Counted from the stretch's first letter, positions 34,560 to 63,694 are shown. The stretch: 64,000 bases of DNA from Lumbricus terrestris (GCA_949752735.1 OX457042.1:29064616-29128615); one strand, 5' to 3'. Numbers and translations: made by a program. The notes: generated from the letters alone by a model not told the origin.

Positions 34560-34930
34560 GGTGGTAGAGTTGGGTTTGAAGGAGGATGTCATGGCGGTGG
34601 GTTTTTTGTTGGTGGCTGTAGCCTAATGGCAGTGATGGATGTGGTAGAGGAAGTAGAGGAGGAGGAGGAGGTGGTGGTGGAGAAGATGAAAAAGAAGAAA
34701 GGGATGGAGGGTAAGAGAAAAGGAAGAAGATGAAAGGGGGAGGAAAAGGAAGAGGAGGAAGAGGAGAAGAAGGGAGGGAGGAATATGGGAGGAAAACGAA
34801 AAGAGAAGAAGAGTAGGGTGATGGCGGTGGTGGGTGGTGGTGGTGGTGGTGGTGGTGGTGGTAGTGGCTGCGGCGGTAGTGGTGGTAGTGGTGACAGTGG
34901 TGGTGATGGCGGTGATAGTGGTGACGATGA
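34420..34930. repeat. (TA)n, (GGA)n and (GGT)n microsatellites
   Basis: TA runs with TATGGCG interruptions cover 34420-34556, GGA/AGA 34640-34800, and GGT 34820-34925. Poly-Gly, poly-Val and poly-Pro frames here are artefacts. Confidence 0.92.
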
Positions 34931-35034
34931 CAATGAACCGTGTAATAACAACCTCAAAATCTGCCGTTAACAGCGATTACACACACATGTTTAAAAAAAA
35001 CAATTACAAATCATTTTCTCTCGACACGATAAGA

Positions 35035-35445
35035 GGATTCAGCCAGCGTGCGCTTGTGCGTAGGGAGAACCGCAGTGTCATCACTTAACTGACTGCTGCC
35101 GGATGCGGCCATCTGCCGTGGGATGGGCGCCGTACAGATCCTGAAGGCAGGCTCTAAGACGACGACGCCGATGCCTCCTCCGCTAGCCAGCAGTGGCATC
35201 TTGTATTGCCGCAACGTTCCTTTGATCCGTTTTGATTAGCCGCGTTGCCGCCTCTGTCGGCGCGCCTTTGATGTCGTTTGATCGGCGACGGGTGCCGTCT
35301 TTGATGGGAAACCGGGCACGACGTATGCGCGAACCTGCACGCCATACTAGATTGGATTCGACCTCGCTGCTGCAGGGACCAGCGGCGGCACCGTGCACAC
35401 ACTCCTCCGGTCACTGCGCTAAACGCAGTGTCAACAAACAGAAAG
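35035..35445. other. CpG-rich island without a convincing gene
   Basis: GC and CpG content rise sharply against the AT-rich surroundings. Several minus-strand frames stay open (for example 35450-35154), but none shows a recognisable domain. It could be a promoter/5'UTR region or a decayed insertion. Confidence 0.35.
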
Positions 35446-35744
35446 TACAAAATAATTTAGTGTGGCCAGACGTGAACAGATGTAAATGATGCAGACTCTC
35501 TCGTTGAGAGAAACGTAATTCGTTTTGCATTAATTTTAAACAACGAAAGCGGAGTCCGCCATGCATGACGCGGATTAATTATGATAGTGTGGCCTGACAT
35601 GAAACAGAGAAGGGGGAAAGAGTAGTCCTTTAAAATCCATACCGGTAATGCCGCCGTGTTGTAGGCTACATTCAAACTACATAGGCAACCCCGCCACTGT
35701 TCGCGCTCTGACAGTGCCAGACTCAAGTCTGGATTAAGGAGGAG

Positions 35745-36010
35745 GGCGACACAAATCATCTTTGATATGACAGTGCCGTTAAGTACCTGGTAGCAACAAG
35801 ACATTCAAACTGGCCCCATTTAGAAATTTCTTTATTTTTTGACCAGCCATTCTGGCTCGGAAAGTTGACGTCCCCCCATGAGTAGTTCCGTAGGCCCCTC
35901 CCCACGCCAACGAGGTCCGTATACAAGGTCCGTACGACTAAAAAAGTCATCAACTATTTTGGCGGACAAAATGGTGTCTTTTTCTTGGGAATTCGGGACA
36001 AAAAAGGGCT
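35745..36010. mobile_element. Partial MITE related to the 21.9-kb copy
   Basis: It shares with 21.9-22.25 kb, in inverse orientation, the words TTCCGTAGGCC and AAATTTCTTTATTTTTTGACC and the TCATCAACT interior. The ends were not clear. Confidence 0.55.
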
Positions 36011-36469
36011 AAAACAATTCCCAAGATATCCAATCAGTTCATTTGAAAAATATGCAGGCTCTAGCTCTGGCCTAAAGCCTCTAGGCCATACAATAGCAAA
36101 AATAAACGCGTACCTGTACATTTTTTATGTTTGCTGAACCATCTGATAAACAGTCCGAAATTGGTCCATATATTATGTTTCATGACATCGTTGGGTAGCA
36201 CGGTGCGTTCTCGCTGTGGGCGGCTGTCTAGACTTAACAGGAACTCCAGTCCCTCCATGAGATGCATAGATCATGAACCCCTTGCTCCCAGGGTGCTATA
36301 CAGCCGTGTAAACGTGGCTGTGTTGTATACCATTACCAGTGCCTCTATATACGACTTCCTCCCCATGGCTTTCGTAGGATTGCCACAATGCTTTTGTTAC
36401 TGTCGATCACGCGTTTTAAACTGCTTATTTTGTACTAACACTGCATGTGTCGTGCTTCAAATTTCTCTG

Positions 36470-36643
36470 TATTTCTCTGGTTTGGGTGAGCAGTGGGAAC
36501 GCTGAATGTGAGCAGTGGGAACGCTGATGAAGAATTGCATTGAAATGCATGTGTTTTGGCGTTCCATCATGATGAGCAGTGGGAACGCAAGTCAAAATTT
36601 TCGAGAGCAGTGGGAACGCCGTTCCCACCCACTTGAAACCCTG
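36470..36643. mobile_element. Fragment of GAGCAGTGGGAACG repeat family
   Basis: Repeated GCAGTGGGAACGC modules end in CGTTCCCACCCACTTGAAAC. The same family is seen at 19238-19290 (CAGGGCTAAAAGTGGGTGGG) and 55415-55565. Confidence 0.55.
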
Positions 36644-36644
36644 T

Positions 36645-38663
36645 GTATAGTTTATTATCATAATGGCATTATATATTTTGGTCCCAAGGGTCGAGGACTC
36701 GAGGTACATGTAGCTTTGATCCTCAAGCTGACATGCTCTTGCAGCCATGCATGACCGGTTACATCGGCGTGGCCATGGGCCACATTCAGGGTGGGCCATA
36801 AAAAGACCCCTAAGGGTTTTTGCCAATATCTTGGCCAGAAGTAACGATTGCTAAATCATATTTTACACGCTTAAAGTCAATTCATATTTACGTGCAATAG
36901 CCAAATTTCAGCTAAATAGATCAAACAGAACTAAAGTTATATCAATGTTAGTGAGTAGGCTACATTCGCTGTTTCTGACGATTCAAAAACAACGCAGCAA
37001 AAAGCACAAAGTGATTTTTTTTATTAAGTTTTATCTCAAATAATCGTCATCAAACAAACGTGATAGTATAGCCTACTTCACAATTTGTGTTCAATGTGTC
37101 CACCACCTCTGCCCGCACTGCTTACGAGTGTCTTTGTATACACGGTTATTGATGGCCTTGTTCATGTAGGCCTATAGCCTATTCCAGAGATAGGCCTAAG
37201 TCTTGTTCCAATATAAATTCCAATGCGACCATCAATAATATTTTTATTCTATTATCGTTCTTGGGTTTGGCTGCAAGTATTTCTCCAGCATATAGCTCTC
37301 CAAACTTAATAATTCATCGGGTTCACGTCCGGATAGCCTATATGATACCATTGATTCTTCCCAATGAAACCAGTACAATAATATTGACGTTGAGCCGATC
37401 TCCTGTCATCAACGGCACATTTCTTAACTCTCAGTTTAGCTCTTAATGCCTCTGCAATCACTATTTATCAGAGTGAGTGGCGATTATAGCTTTATTTTCA
37501 AGACCTTGTTCAGGAATGTCTTAAAAGTTTTGACCGAGTTATGACACTTTTGTGTGTTCTACTTTTTATCCGGACACAATGCTATTATAGATCTAATAAT
37601 AACGATCGAGAACTTTATCTTAACCCTTTGAATGCGAGGTTCTACTGCTGTCCAACCAAAGACGTTTGCTTCGCTCCTATTTCAAGAGCCAAAGTGTCAT
37701 GCTATCGTGTAGGCCTAATCGTAATCTCCAAATTTCTAAAGCGCCACTCGAAATCCAAGCGCTGGGCACCAGCGTATTCACGAGCGCTGATGTGCGGCTA
37801 TCAAGGCCGTAGCTGGAGGGTGTTTTGGGTGTTTGAACACCCTCGAAATGTAAAAAGTAAAAAATAAGAGAATGCATTTGCTAGCACATGATGTATAAAC
37901 CATGAAACAAAACCATGAAAACACCCCCCCCCCGAAATGTGAAAAAATAGAACGAATTGTTTTAGGCCGGATGATTAAAAAAGGTCATTAGGCCTACTTT
38001 TTTTCGGACGGGAATTTTGAGTCATTTTCTGAAGATTTCGGTCGGATGACTAATAAAAAAAGGTCAATCAAATCCTGGCTACGGCCTTGGCCGCTGCCTA
38101 TAGGGTTGCACTTGGAATGGTTCACTATATAGGCCTATAGCTATAGATGCCTCATTCCGGTTTTTTTTCACTGGCTCGCTTAGCTACATCGGTAAAAGCG
38201 ATGGACGCGCGTCTGTACGCGACTCTGTGATAGAGAGCGCGCAGGTCGCGGCTCGCTTTCCGAAGGTGGCAATTTCAGAGATAAAAAATCGCGGGCTATA
38301 TAGCAAGGTCCGTCCACGGGGTCCTAAATGGCGTGGCGACACTAATCATCTTTGAAATGTCAGTGTCGCTAAACATGTAACAACACTCCGTTTTTTCAAT
38401 ATACAATCACAATTGTTGTTTTTCCGGATATGATTTTGCGACCTTTGATGAAGGGTGATCAATCACTCGTAAAAACCATGATAGCCGCCAACTTGCATCT
38501 ATAGAATGCCATTCTTTTTGCTTGACACATTGATAAAACCTGAAAGACGAAGGCTTGAAAAACTGCATAGACCTATACCGCGAGATTATATAATGCATCG
38601 AGAAATGTAATGCACACGGATATAATTATAGTCATAACATTGAATTATGAATAATAATCATTG
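36645..38663. other. Intergenic; MITE at 37802-38090, otherwise no gene
   Basis: CAAGGCCGTAGCTGGAGGG at 37802 and its inverse CCTGGCTACGGCCTTG near 38090 bound a MITE of about 290 bp with the GACTAATAAAAAAAGGTC interior. The remainder shows no exon. Confidence 0.5.
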
Positions 38664-38859
38664 CAGGGCTGTTTTAAGAAATTTTTAGAACTGCACAATT
38701 CCTTCTTTTCCTTCCCATCCTCCATGGTAAATTACTTCCAATCGGTGGACAATGACCTTTCTTGGCTAGTTTTCACTGTAAAGAAGTGCTTCTACAATTG
38801 CACAAATTCAGCTAGAACTGCACATTTTGTGTACAACTGCACGCTAAAAAGCAGCCCTG
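38664..38859. mobile_element. hAT-like MITE, CAGGGCTGTTTTAAG family, 8-bp TSD
   Basis: The 196-bp element has ends CAGGGCTG and CAGCCCTG and perfect duplication AATCATTG on both sides. The interior, TTTTTAGAACTGCACAA, is shared with 28.0, 29.6 and 54.6 kb. Confidence 0.93.
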
Positions 38860-39344
38860 AATCATTGTGTTGTACTGCAATGGATAGACTACTTATTATA
38901 AATCCACAAAGCGCAACTCAAGCACTCACAGGGCAAGCTAAGCAGAGGCACTCTCAATGCGATAGACCCAGAGAAACGAAAGTAAATTTGAGACAGTGAA
39001 AAGATGTGCTTCAGGCACCAGCTAATATTATAACAAAGAACGTGTAAATGGAGGAAGCTGGTTCCAAAGATCAATGAAGGAAAACGCTCGAGTTTTGACC
39101 GCAGTAGTTAATTCTTTCTCACGAAAAAAGGAGATCAAAACTGTCAAGCGAGAGTATATAATAGTGGACGTTAAAATCGACCAAACAATGTGTGAGGTCT
39201 TTTCTTGTTTTTAGACATATAAGCAGACAATTGTGCATTCGAGACACCATAATTATAGTGCCTGGTAATTCCAGACATATCCAGAAGGTTTGTCGCCATG
39301 AGTGTTGACGGATTTCAATGTGTCCCGTCTGTCACGTAACTCCA

Positions 39345-39378
39345 GTAGCAGCAGCAGCAGCAGCAGCAGCAGCCTCAG
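39345..39378. repeat. (CAG)n/(AGC)n trinucleotide repeat
   Basis: About ten AGC units. Flanking frames read poly-Ala or poly-Ser but have no supported splice donor. Confidence 0.85.
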
Positions 39379-39784
39379 TGGTAGTCTTCACTTGGGCATC
39401 TTTATCTTTATCTACAGCTTCCATCGATGCTTTGGCTGTGCGTCTTTTTCAGCACCGAGATCGAGTTTTGAATCCCAAGACGTCGTTTGAAGTCGTCACC
39501 ATGCAGTTGGTTGTTGTCGAGTCGTGTTGTCCAGTTGTCGATTCAGCTAACAACGCTCATGTCGGCATAGACAACATGCAACAAGGGACAATTAACTTAC
39601 ATTGCGTTACATACATGCATGCATGTATATACGTATGTAGGTCTAAATGTACGTGCACATGCGTACATATATAGAGTCGCAGATTAATATATATACACGC
39701 ATGCTGTCCGTGTATAAATACATGTATGTGTGTATGCATCTATGCGTGTTTGCATGTGTGCCTGCATGCATTATACAGGTATAC

Positions 39785-40075
39785 ATGTGTGTATGTATGT
39801 ATGTATGTGTATGTATGTATGCATGTATGTATGTATGTATGTATGTATGTATGTATGTATGTATGTATGTATGCATGTATGTATGTATGTATGTATGTAT
39901 GTATGTATGTGTGTGTATGTATGTATGTATGTATGTATGTATGTACGTATGTATGTATGTATGTATGTATGTATGTATGTATGTATGTATGTATGTATGT
40001 ATCATGTATGTACTATGTATAGGTGTGTGTGTATGTACTATGTATGTATGTTTGTATACTTTTCACATTGTATGT
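39785..40075. repeat. (TATG)n microsatellite
   Basis: A long TATG run with rare GTGTG, GCATG and ACGTA interruptions. Confidence 0.96.
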
Positions 40076-40373
40076 ATGTATTGCGTATGTAAATATGTGT
40101 TTATGGATTGATGGATCGATAGATAAATTGGTGGGTGTATAATAAATGGATAGATAGATCAATTTTTATTATTGAAACGATCGCATTGTCTTAAATCTTC
40201 TCTGGTTATTTATTTGTATATTCAACATTCCTTCTATCGGTATCTATCCACATGTACCTCACACAGTGCTTTGATTCAAATAAAATATAAAATAATAAAT
40301 AAATAAAGGTATAGAATTCACCAATTCGGACATAATTATAATGAGAAAGGACTTTAATGTTTTTAAAATTTAG

Positions 40374-57340
<16,967 letters not shown>

Positions 57341-57354
57341 GTGAGTGATTTAGC

Positions 57355-57895
57355 AGCATAACGGAGGAGTAGGGACATAGACAGAGACAGATACAAAGAC
57401 AGAGACAGAGAAAGGTAGTATGAGACAGAGACAGAGAGACATGGACAAAGGCAGAGACATACAGTACTGATCTCTCGAATAGACCGATTAGGGCCAATTG
57501 GGCCCCGAATAGAGACAAGAATGGCTAATCATTTAAGCAAAAAAGAGCCAAGAATAGAGCCAGATTGGGGCAGAAAACGGGGTGGGCTAATGACATGGGC
57601 GTGGCTAACATGCCACATGGGACGAGTCGTTAAGGATTGACGTTATCATTAGCGTCCGAGGTCCACCATCAGGTCGCGCTGCATATAGGCCTACTGTATA
57701 TTATAACATACAACCCTCGGCTTCTGAGGTACGTGAGCATGCACATGCACATGTACACATAACCGTGCCTTGCATACATAATTACATATGCAATGCACAC
57801 GAGCATGTATAAAGAGAGTGAAAGAGTCTTCGCAGGCAGTCCAGCAAAGATATTATTATTGTACATGCACTTAATTAACTGAATTGAAAGTATGT
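57355..57895. other. Intron, no gene seen
   Basis: GACAGAGACAGA repeat at 57370-57460, then unique sequence. Confidence 0.5.
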
Positions 57896-58072
57896 ACATG
57901 TATGTATGTATGCATGGATGTATGTATGTATGTATGTATGTATGTATGTATGTATGTATGTATGTATGTATGTATGTATGTATGCATGCATGCATGCATG
58001 CATGCATGTATGTATCTATGTATGTATGTATGTATGTATGTATGTATATATGTATGTATGTATGTATGTATG
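57896..58072. repeat. (TATG)n adjoining a SINE 3' end
   Basis: TATG run with a GCATGCATGCATGC block, ending in TGTGCACTTGTTATAGTACC. Confidence 0.95.
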
Positions 58073-58245
58073 TGCACTTGTTATAGTACCCCTTCAAGAA
58101 ACCTACTAAGAAGCGCTACCGACTAAAGGGCAGACACTAAATCAGAGTTTCAATCCAGAGGGATGAGTAATTGCGAGGGAAGGACTTGCCCAAGATTCCT
58201 AGGCGGCGACTTGGGGTGGATTCGAAGCTGCAAGGCCGCTTCTAC
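58072..58245 (-). mobile_element. tRNA-derived SINE (family 1), head truncated
   Basis: It includes GGACTTGCCCAAGATTCCTA and GGATTCGAAGCTGCAAGG. The tRNA-like A-box end is replaced by a (TAC)n/(ATC)n array. Confidence 0.82.
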
Positions 58246-58416
58246 TACTACCACTACTGCTACTACTACTACTTCGTCGTCGTCATCATCGCATATACGT
58301 CGTCGTCATCTTCATTGTCATAACGGTCATCATCATTCGCATCAACATCATAGATACTATCATCATCATCCTCACTAGGGTCATCAGCATCATAATAGTC
58401 ATCGTCGTCGTCGTCG

Positions 58417-58488
<72 letters not shown>

Positions 58489-58689
58489 CCATCATCATCA
58501 TCATCGCTATTATCATAATCATCGTAGTCGTCGTCCTCATCGTCATCGTCATCGTCATCGTCATCATCATCATCGCCATTATCATAATCATCGTAGTCGT
58601 CGTCGTCATCGGTTCTACTATCATCATCATCGTCGTCGTCGTCTTCTTCTTCTTCTTTGTCGTCGTCATCATCATCGTCGTCGTCGCTC

Positions 58690-58742
<53 letters not shown>
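58245..58742. repeat. (ATC)n/(GTC)n microsatellite
   Basis: About 500 bp of trinucleotide repeat. It gives a poly-Met/Thr frame on the minus strand. Confidence 0.96.
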
Positions 58743-58743
<1 letters not shown>

Positions 58744-58796
58744 CGTTGAATGGAGGCGTTAATTACGAATAGAGGCGGAATGGGATATTTAATATA

Positions 58797-59435
58797 TACA
58801 CGGTGAACGGAAAAAACCGAACCTCTACAATAAATATAGAAATTAACACCAAACGTGTAAATATATTATTGATAATAAAACTATTATAGCCTATTTCCAA
58901 CTATGGACTTAACTAGTTTTTATTATTATACGCTAATCCAGTTAAATTTCGAAGTCATTTAAAATGTTTCAAGGAGCGTACAGCGACTGAACTAACGGAG
59001 GTAAGCTGGCAGGCACGGCTTGAGCGATCAGGGCAGTTGTTGATGCGCTATCCTGCAAACTTGATGCATTTCAAATAGCCTAGACCTTAATCCCGTGGAC
59101 TATAAAATCTGGTCTGTGATGATGCAGGAAAAGTTTACAAGAAAAGGAACGCTATGTCGAAGAACTGCGTCAGCGTATAATGCAGGAATGGGACGAATTT
59201 GATCAAGCTGTAATCGACTCAGCAATTAGTCAGTGGCGAGCGCGTCCTTGTGCGTGTGTTGGTGGCCGAATGAGGAAATGTTTAACACACATTATATAGC
59301 TAACAAATGATAGTAATCTGATTATTGTCCTTTAAACAAGAAGTTCCGCCATATTTTATTAAAATGTACAAACCATTACACAAAATTAATAATCGTAGCA
59401 ATAGGAGAGGTTCGGTTTTTTCCGTTCACCGTGTA
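58797..59435 (+). mobile_element. Tc1/mariner-type element, internally deleted, 30-bp TIRs
   Basis: TIRs TACACGGTGAACGGAAAAAA... are inverted at the right end (...TTTTTTCCGTTCACCGTGTA). They are about 30 bp and essentially identical, bounded by TA. The 639-bp length is about half that of an autonomous element. Confidence 0.93.
59080..59290 (+). pseudogene. Tc1/mariner transposase C-terminal remnant
   Basis: Reads LDLNPVDYKIWSVM, a frameshift, then YVEELRQRIMQEWDEFDQAV and IDSAISQWRARPCACVGGRM. It corresponds to the PDLNPVDY.IW block with the third catalytic Asp and the W...I..AI..W..R..AC tail. The frameshift makes it nonfunctional. Confidence 0.87.
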
Positions 59436-59819
59436 AATACATATAAATATACTGGAATATCAAACATAGGCACCGGCATTGGCACAGAATAGGTTGAGAG
59501 GATGGTAGGGGGAGTCGTTGACAACTCAACTGACCCATTCATTGGCGAGAGACGGTAGTTAAGGGAAGGAGAGGGGCAGAGAACGGGGATCGCATTCAAT
59601 CCACACCGGTTCCCAACGCTGATATCACTAATTACGCCCAACCAGGCATCCACCCCACGTCGACCAGAGGCCCGGCAACTCAGCGTGACCAGCAGACGAT
59701 GATGAACGATTTTTAATGACCGCAGAGTATGATTATGGCCCGGGTGTGAAGGCCCAGACACAGAACTATGCAAAGTAAAGTAGCGGTAACCAAATAGGAA
59801 TTGAAGATAGGGAAGGGAA

Positions 59820-60060
59820 GGCGGTGCTACAATCATCATAATAATCATCATCATAATCATCCCTATATATACTGTTATCGACATCATAACAACGAGTATT
59901 ATCATCAGCATCATATAAGTGGTCGTCGTCATCTCCATCATCATTCTCATCATCATCATTTATGTGGTCGTTTTCGTCATAAACATTATCGTCGTCGTCT
60001 TTGTCATCCTCATTCTCTTCGTTATCATCCGTGTTGTCGTCGTAGTCGTCGTCATCATTA
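59820..60060. repeat. (ATC)n/(GTC)n-rich array
   Basis: Degenerate trinucleotide tract. The 59436-59820 segment before it is unique, with no recognised gene. Confidence 0.8.
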
Positions 60061-60261
60061 TAAGTTCATGCTGATCGATATAACCCTATTAAAATCTGAT
60101 CAGAAGCAAAAACCACAGATGTGTACTAAATAAATTATATATTGTACATTTGTACTTAAAATTGTTACTTATATAAATTAGATGATCGTTAACTCCAGAA
60201 CACAGTTTTTAGTATTTATTGCTTTTAATGCCTGAGGGATCATATATACCTCGGGCGCTAA

Positions 60262-60642
60262 AAAAAGTAATAATAATAATAATAATAGTAATATTCCTTT
60301 TAATGATTCAATCTTACACACCACAGAATGATTACAGGTACAGGTTATATGAAATACGGCCCACTATAGCACGACACGCAGGTCGGTTTTACAGCAGTGG
60401 GTTCGGTAACTTAACACTAATGGCCTAAGTGCTGGATCACACCTGGTTCGGCCAAGCCAGAAGTGGGAGGTGCTATCTTATTTTTAGCAAATTCCGAGTC
60501 AAACAACGCAACAGCAAAGCGCCAATGGCAGCTAACAGAAACTTCAATAAATTAATGCCCCGAGCGAGGCTTGAACACGGATCGCGTGTATGACACTCAG
60601 TTTAACGACCAGCGCTCTCTCCACTGAGCTACGGACCCCCCT
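60262..60642 (-). mobile_element. tRNA-derived SINE (family 2), near full length
   Basis: Same organisation as 17368-17735: (AAT)n tail, shared body (GCACGACACGCAGGTCGG, AGCGCCAATGGCAGC) and minus-strand head GTCCGTAGCTCAGTGGAGAG. Confidence 0.87.
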
Positions 60643-61240
60643 ATCTGTATCTGTCCCTCTCTATGCACCCACCTCCTTTTCTTTTAACATAGACAAACAG
60701 ATATATAGCAAGCGCATAGTAAGTATGCATGGGCGAGTGTGGGTATGTAATTAGCTAGATAGTCATGACCATCGGGCTCACGCCCCACGCCTAATGAACT
60801 TTAGGAATATCTGTCTGTAACATAAACATTCCGTCAGAAGAAGCCATGTGGCCGTAACGCGTCGGTTGAATAAATCTTATATATATACACATGAATTTAT
60901 AAGAAATCTGTTTTCTTCTATCTGTTTTCAAATTTAACACGGTGCAATGCACAAAGCAACTGTGAGCTAAAACGACGGAGAGTCGTACGCAGAGGTGACA
61001 ATTCTCACTCTGGTATGGTTACAAATAGAGGCATGGGGAGCAGGTAGGCCTACGAGAGTTGAAGAAATGGAAGGGTAATGTGGCAATAAGCAGATGAAGT
61101 GAAAATGACCCACAGAGATAAGACCCATACGTGGAAACGCATGACATCCTTAATTACCTAACACCAATGAGTTCCAGACGCCAAGTATTTCGCGGGGCCA
61201 TTACGACGGGTGGGGGGAAGGAAGACGATGAAGACTGATT
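60643..61240. other. Intron or intergenic, no gene seen
   Basis: Unique sequence without recognised exon or transposon end. Confidence 0.4.
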
Positions 61241-61243
61241 TGA

Positions 61244-61568
61244 ATGTATGTATGTATGTATGCATGTATGTATGTATGTATGTATGTATGTATGTATGTA
61301 TGTATGTATGTATGTATGTATGTATGTGTGTATGTATGTATGTATGTATGTATGTATGTATGTATGTATGTATGTATGTATGTATGTATGTATGTACGTA
61401 TGTCTGAGTGCATGCATGCACATACATACATACATACATACATACATACATACATACATACATACATACATACATACATACATACATACATACATACATA
61501 CATACATACATACATACATACATACATACATACATACATACATACATACATACATACATACATACATA
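61244..61568. repeat. (TATG)n-(CATA)n giant inverted repeat
   Basis: About 155 bp of TATG (61244-61400), a short CTGAGTGCATGCATGC centre, then about 150 bp of CATA (61421-61568). The two arms are exact complements over most of their length. Confidence 0.97.
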
Positions 61569-61826
61569 GATCAATCAAATTGAATCAATAAATTCGCTTT
61601 ATTCCAACCAAAAACAAGATGACATCAAAAGCAGAAAATATGCATGCATTGGCTACAAAGGGGGCCCTAAAGGGATGGACATCCCGCTGGGGAGAGTCAA
61701 GAACAAATTCCAAGAAATGTTATACAAGATTGCAAAAAATGGAAGAAAAAAATTCAAATTTGGTGATGATAGATTGCAAAAAGTTTAAATTGTAAATAGC
61801 ATGTAGAGAAACAAACTTAACTATAC

Positions 61827-62799
61827 CTATATAAATAAAGAGAAGATTCTGTGTGTCTGTCTGTCTGTCTGTCTGTTTGGGATGCATTTTCACAGTTGTT
61901 GAGCTTTTCACTCCAAACCTTCACTAATGTGTAGGTCTTGGCATGAGACGCAAAGTCGAGGGGTTTGCGATTCTCTACCACCATGGGGGGGCCAGGGTGG
62001 TGGCGAACCCCTTCCCCAAATTCCCAATAAAACGCAGCTATTGATCTGAAAATTTTAACTAGATAGAGGGCCATCAGAACCACCCGGTTTAATGGTTGGC
62101 GGATCTCTACCACCATGGGGGCCAGGGTGGGGAACGAAAACACTAATTTTTGCTATAAATTTTCATTCGCTTGCCGCCATAGTTTCGCAGTTGGACAGAT
62201 TTTTACACGGTCCACCTCGCCTCCACCCAGCACACACCTTGGCCACAGAGGCCGGGTGAGGCATGGGTGGGGGTAGACGGGGAGGGTGTGAGGAGGGATT
62301 TTCACGAAAATCGTAATTTCACGGTTGGCGTACTGTTGCAGGTCGGTGTGGTGGGGTCAGGTGGGTGGGGTGGGGCTAGAGGGTGGGGGTGGGAAGGGTT
62401 GGGTGGGGTGGAAATTTTCCCGAAAACCCTAATTTCACGGGTGGCGTACTGGTGGAGGTCGGAGTGTGGTGGGGTGGGGGAGGGGTGGAAAGGGGTGGAG
62501 GAGGGGGTTATTTGTTCCAAAATCCATATTTCACGGGTGGCGTACCGGTGGAGGCCGGAGTGCGGTGGGGTGTTGTGGGGTGGGGGATGGTGGAGTGGGA
62601 GGGTGAGGGTGGGGTGGGGTGATGGGGTGGGGGTGAGAAGGAATTTTCCCGAAAACCATAATTTTCACGGGTGGCGTACCAGCGGAGGTCGGAGTGTGGT
62701 GGGGTATTGTGTGGTTGGGGTTGGGGTGTGGTGGGATTGTGGCCGAGATCGAGTCGAATCCAAAATTTTCCGGACAACGCCGGGTATACCCCAGCTAGT
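61827..62799 (+). mobile_element. Possible Helitron-like non-autonomous element with internal tandem repeat
   Basis: It starts near ATATAAATAAAGAGAAGATT followed by TCTG repeats and ends ACGCCGGGTATACCCCAGCTAGT. A CTAGT end preceded by a short GC-rich hairpin is Helitron-like. The interior has four degenerate units of about 120 bp (TTTCACGGGTGGCGTAC..GGTGGAGG) at 62318-62790. No Rep/helicase is present. Confidence 0.4.
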
Positions 62800-62839
62800 A
62801 CTTAAATAAAACCTTAACTACATGTGGTCATGTGCACTT

Positions 62840-63265
62840 CTAAGTAGATTTAGTGGAGGAAAGAAAAACACGAAGTTTCTTTTTAAAAACTTGCAGACTA
62901 CTGGATTGACGAATATCAATTGGTATTGTATTCCACACTTGAGCGCCATAAGATTTAACAGTAAAACGCCTAGTGTTAGATTGAGCTCTGACCAGAGTCA
63001 CAGGGCGATATGCAGATGAATTTCTAGTGAAATGCGCATGGATGTCAGGGGCAAGAGGGAGGTACCCTTGGAATACCGAAGGAATGAGACCGTGTTTGAG
63101 TCGAACGAAGAACTCGCAAATTTGGAGACCTTTATCTGGTCTCTTTTTAGGAGATGAAACTCACAAAAGAAAGGGTCATGCATTTACGAAAACCCGCCAT
63201 TATACGAACAGCTTTCTTCTGTAAGTTATTTAGATTCGTATGTCGATGCACAAACCAGGTCGCAA
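62840..63265 (-). pseudogene. LINE ORF2 C-terminal remnant
   Basis: Minus-strand fragments read NLNNLQKKAVRIMAGF, then in another frame NTRRFTVKSYGAQVWNTIP and SSLQVFKKKLRVFL followed by a stop. These are the usual LQKKA.R.I, G...WN.IP and FK..L..FL motifs at the end of CR1/L2-type LINE proteins. Several frameshifts are present. Confidence 0.8.
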
Positions 63266-63578
63266 TAACATGTATGCATGCATGTATCGTATGTGCATCA
63301 TGCATGTGTGCATATATATGCTACACGCACACATGCACAAATACATACATAAATAGACACACAATAATTATATAATCTTGCATACAAACATATATAAATG
63401 TCTACACACATACGAATGAACGCACATTGACAATAATAGGCCTATGAGCCCAAGGACATACAGACATGCAAACTGAAATGAATATATACATACAGAAATA
63501 CATATATACCTACATATAAACACATACATATATACATACATAGATGCATGAATACAAACGTGATTACAGGCATGCATA

Positions 63579-63686
63579 TCTACATACATACATACATACA
63601 TACATACATACATACATACATACATACATACATACATACATACATACATACATACATACATACATACATACATACATACATACATA
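63579..63686. repeat. (CATA)n microsatellite
   Basis: CATA run next to the inverted retroposon tail below. Confidence 0.95.
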
Positions 63687-63694
63687 CGTACATA

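Noticed and set aside
39302..39674. Poly-Ala/poly-Ser exon upstream of the ADAMTSL-like gene
   Set aside because: Frames depend on a short (AGC)n repeat, no convincing donor follows, and no domain is recognisable.
39643..40111. Long MYVCMYVC / HTYIHTYI open frames (also at 45.1, 47.5, 57.9, 61.2 and 63.5 kb)
   Set aside because: They are translations of (TATG)n/(CATA)n, which has no stop codon in any frame; no start context, splice site or conservation supports them.
58286..58744. Poly-Met/Thr open frame on the minus strand
   Set aside because: Translation of (ATC)n.
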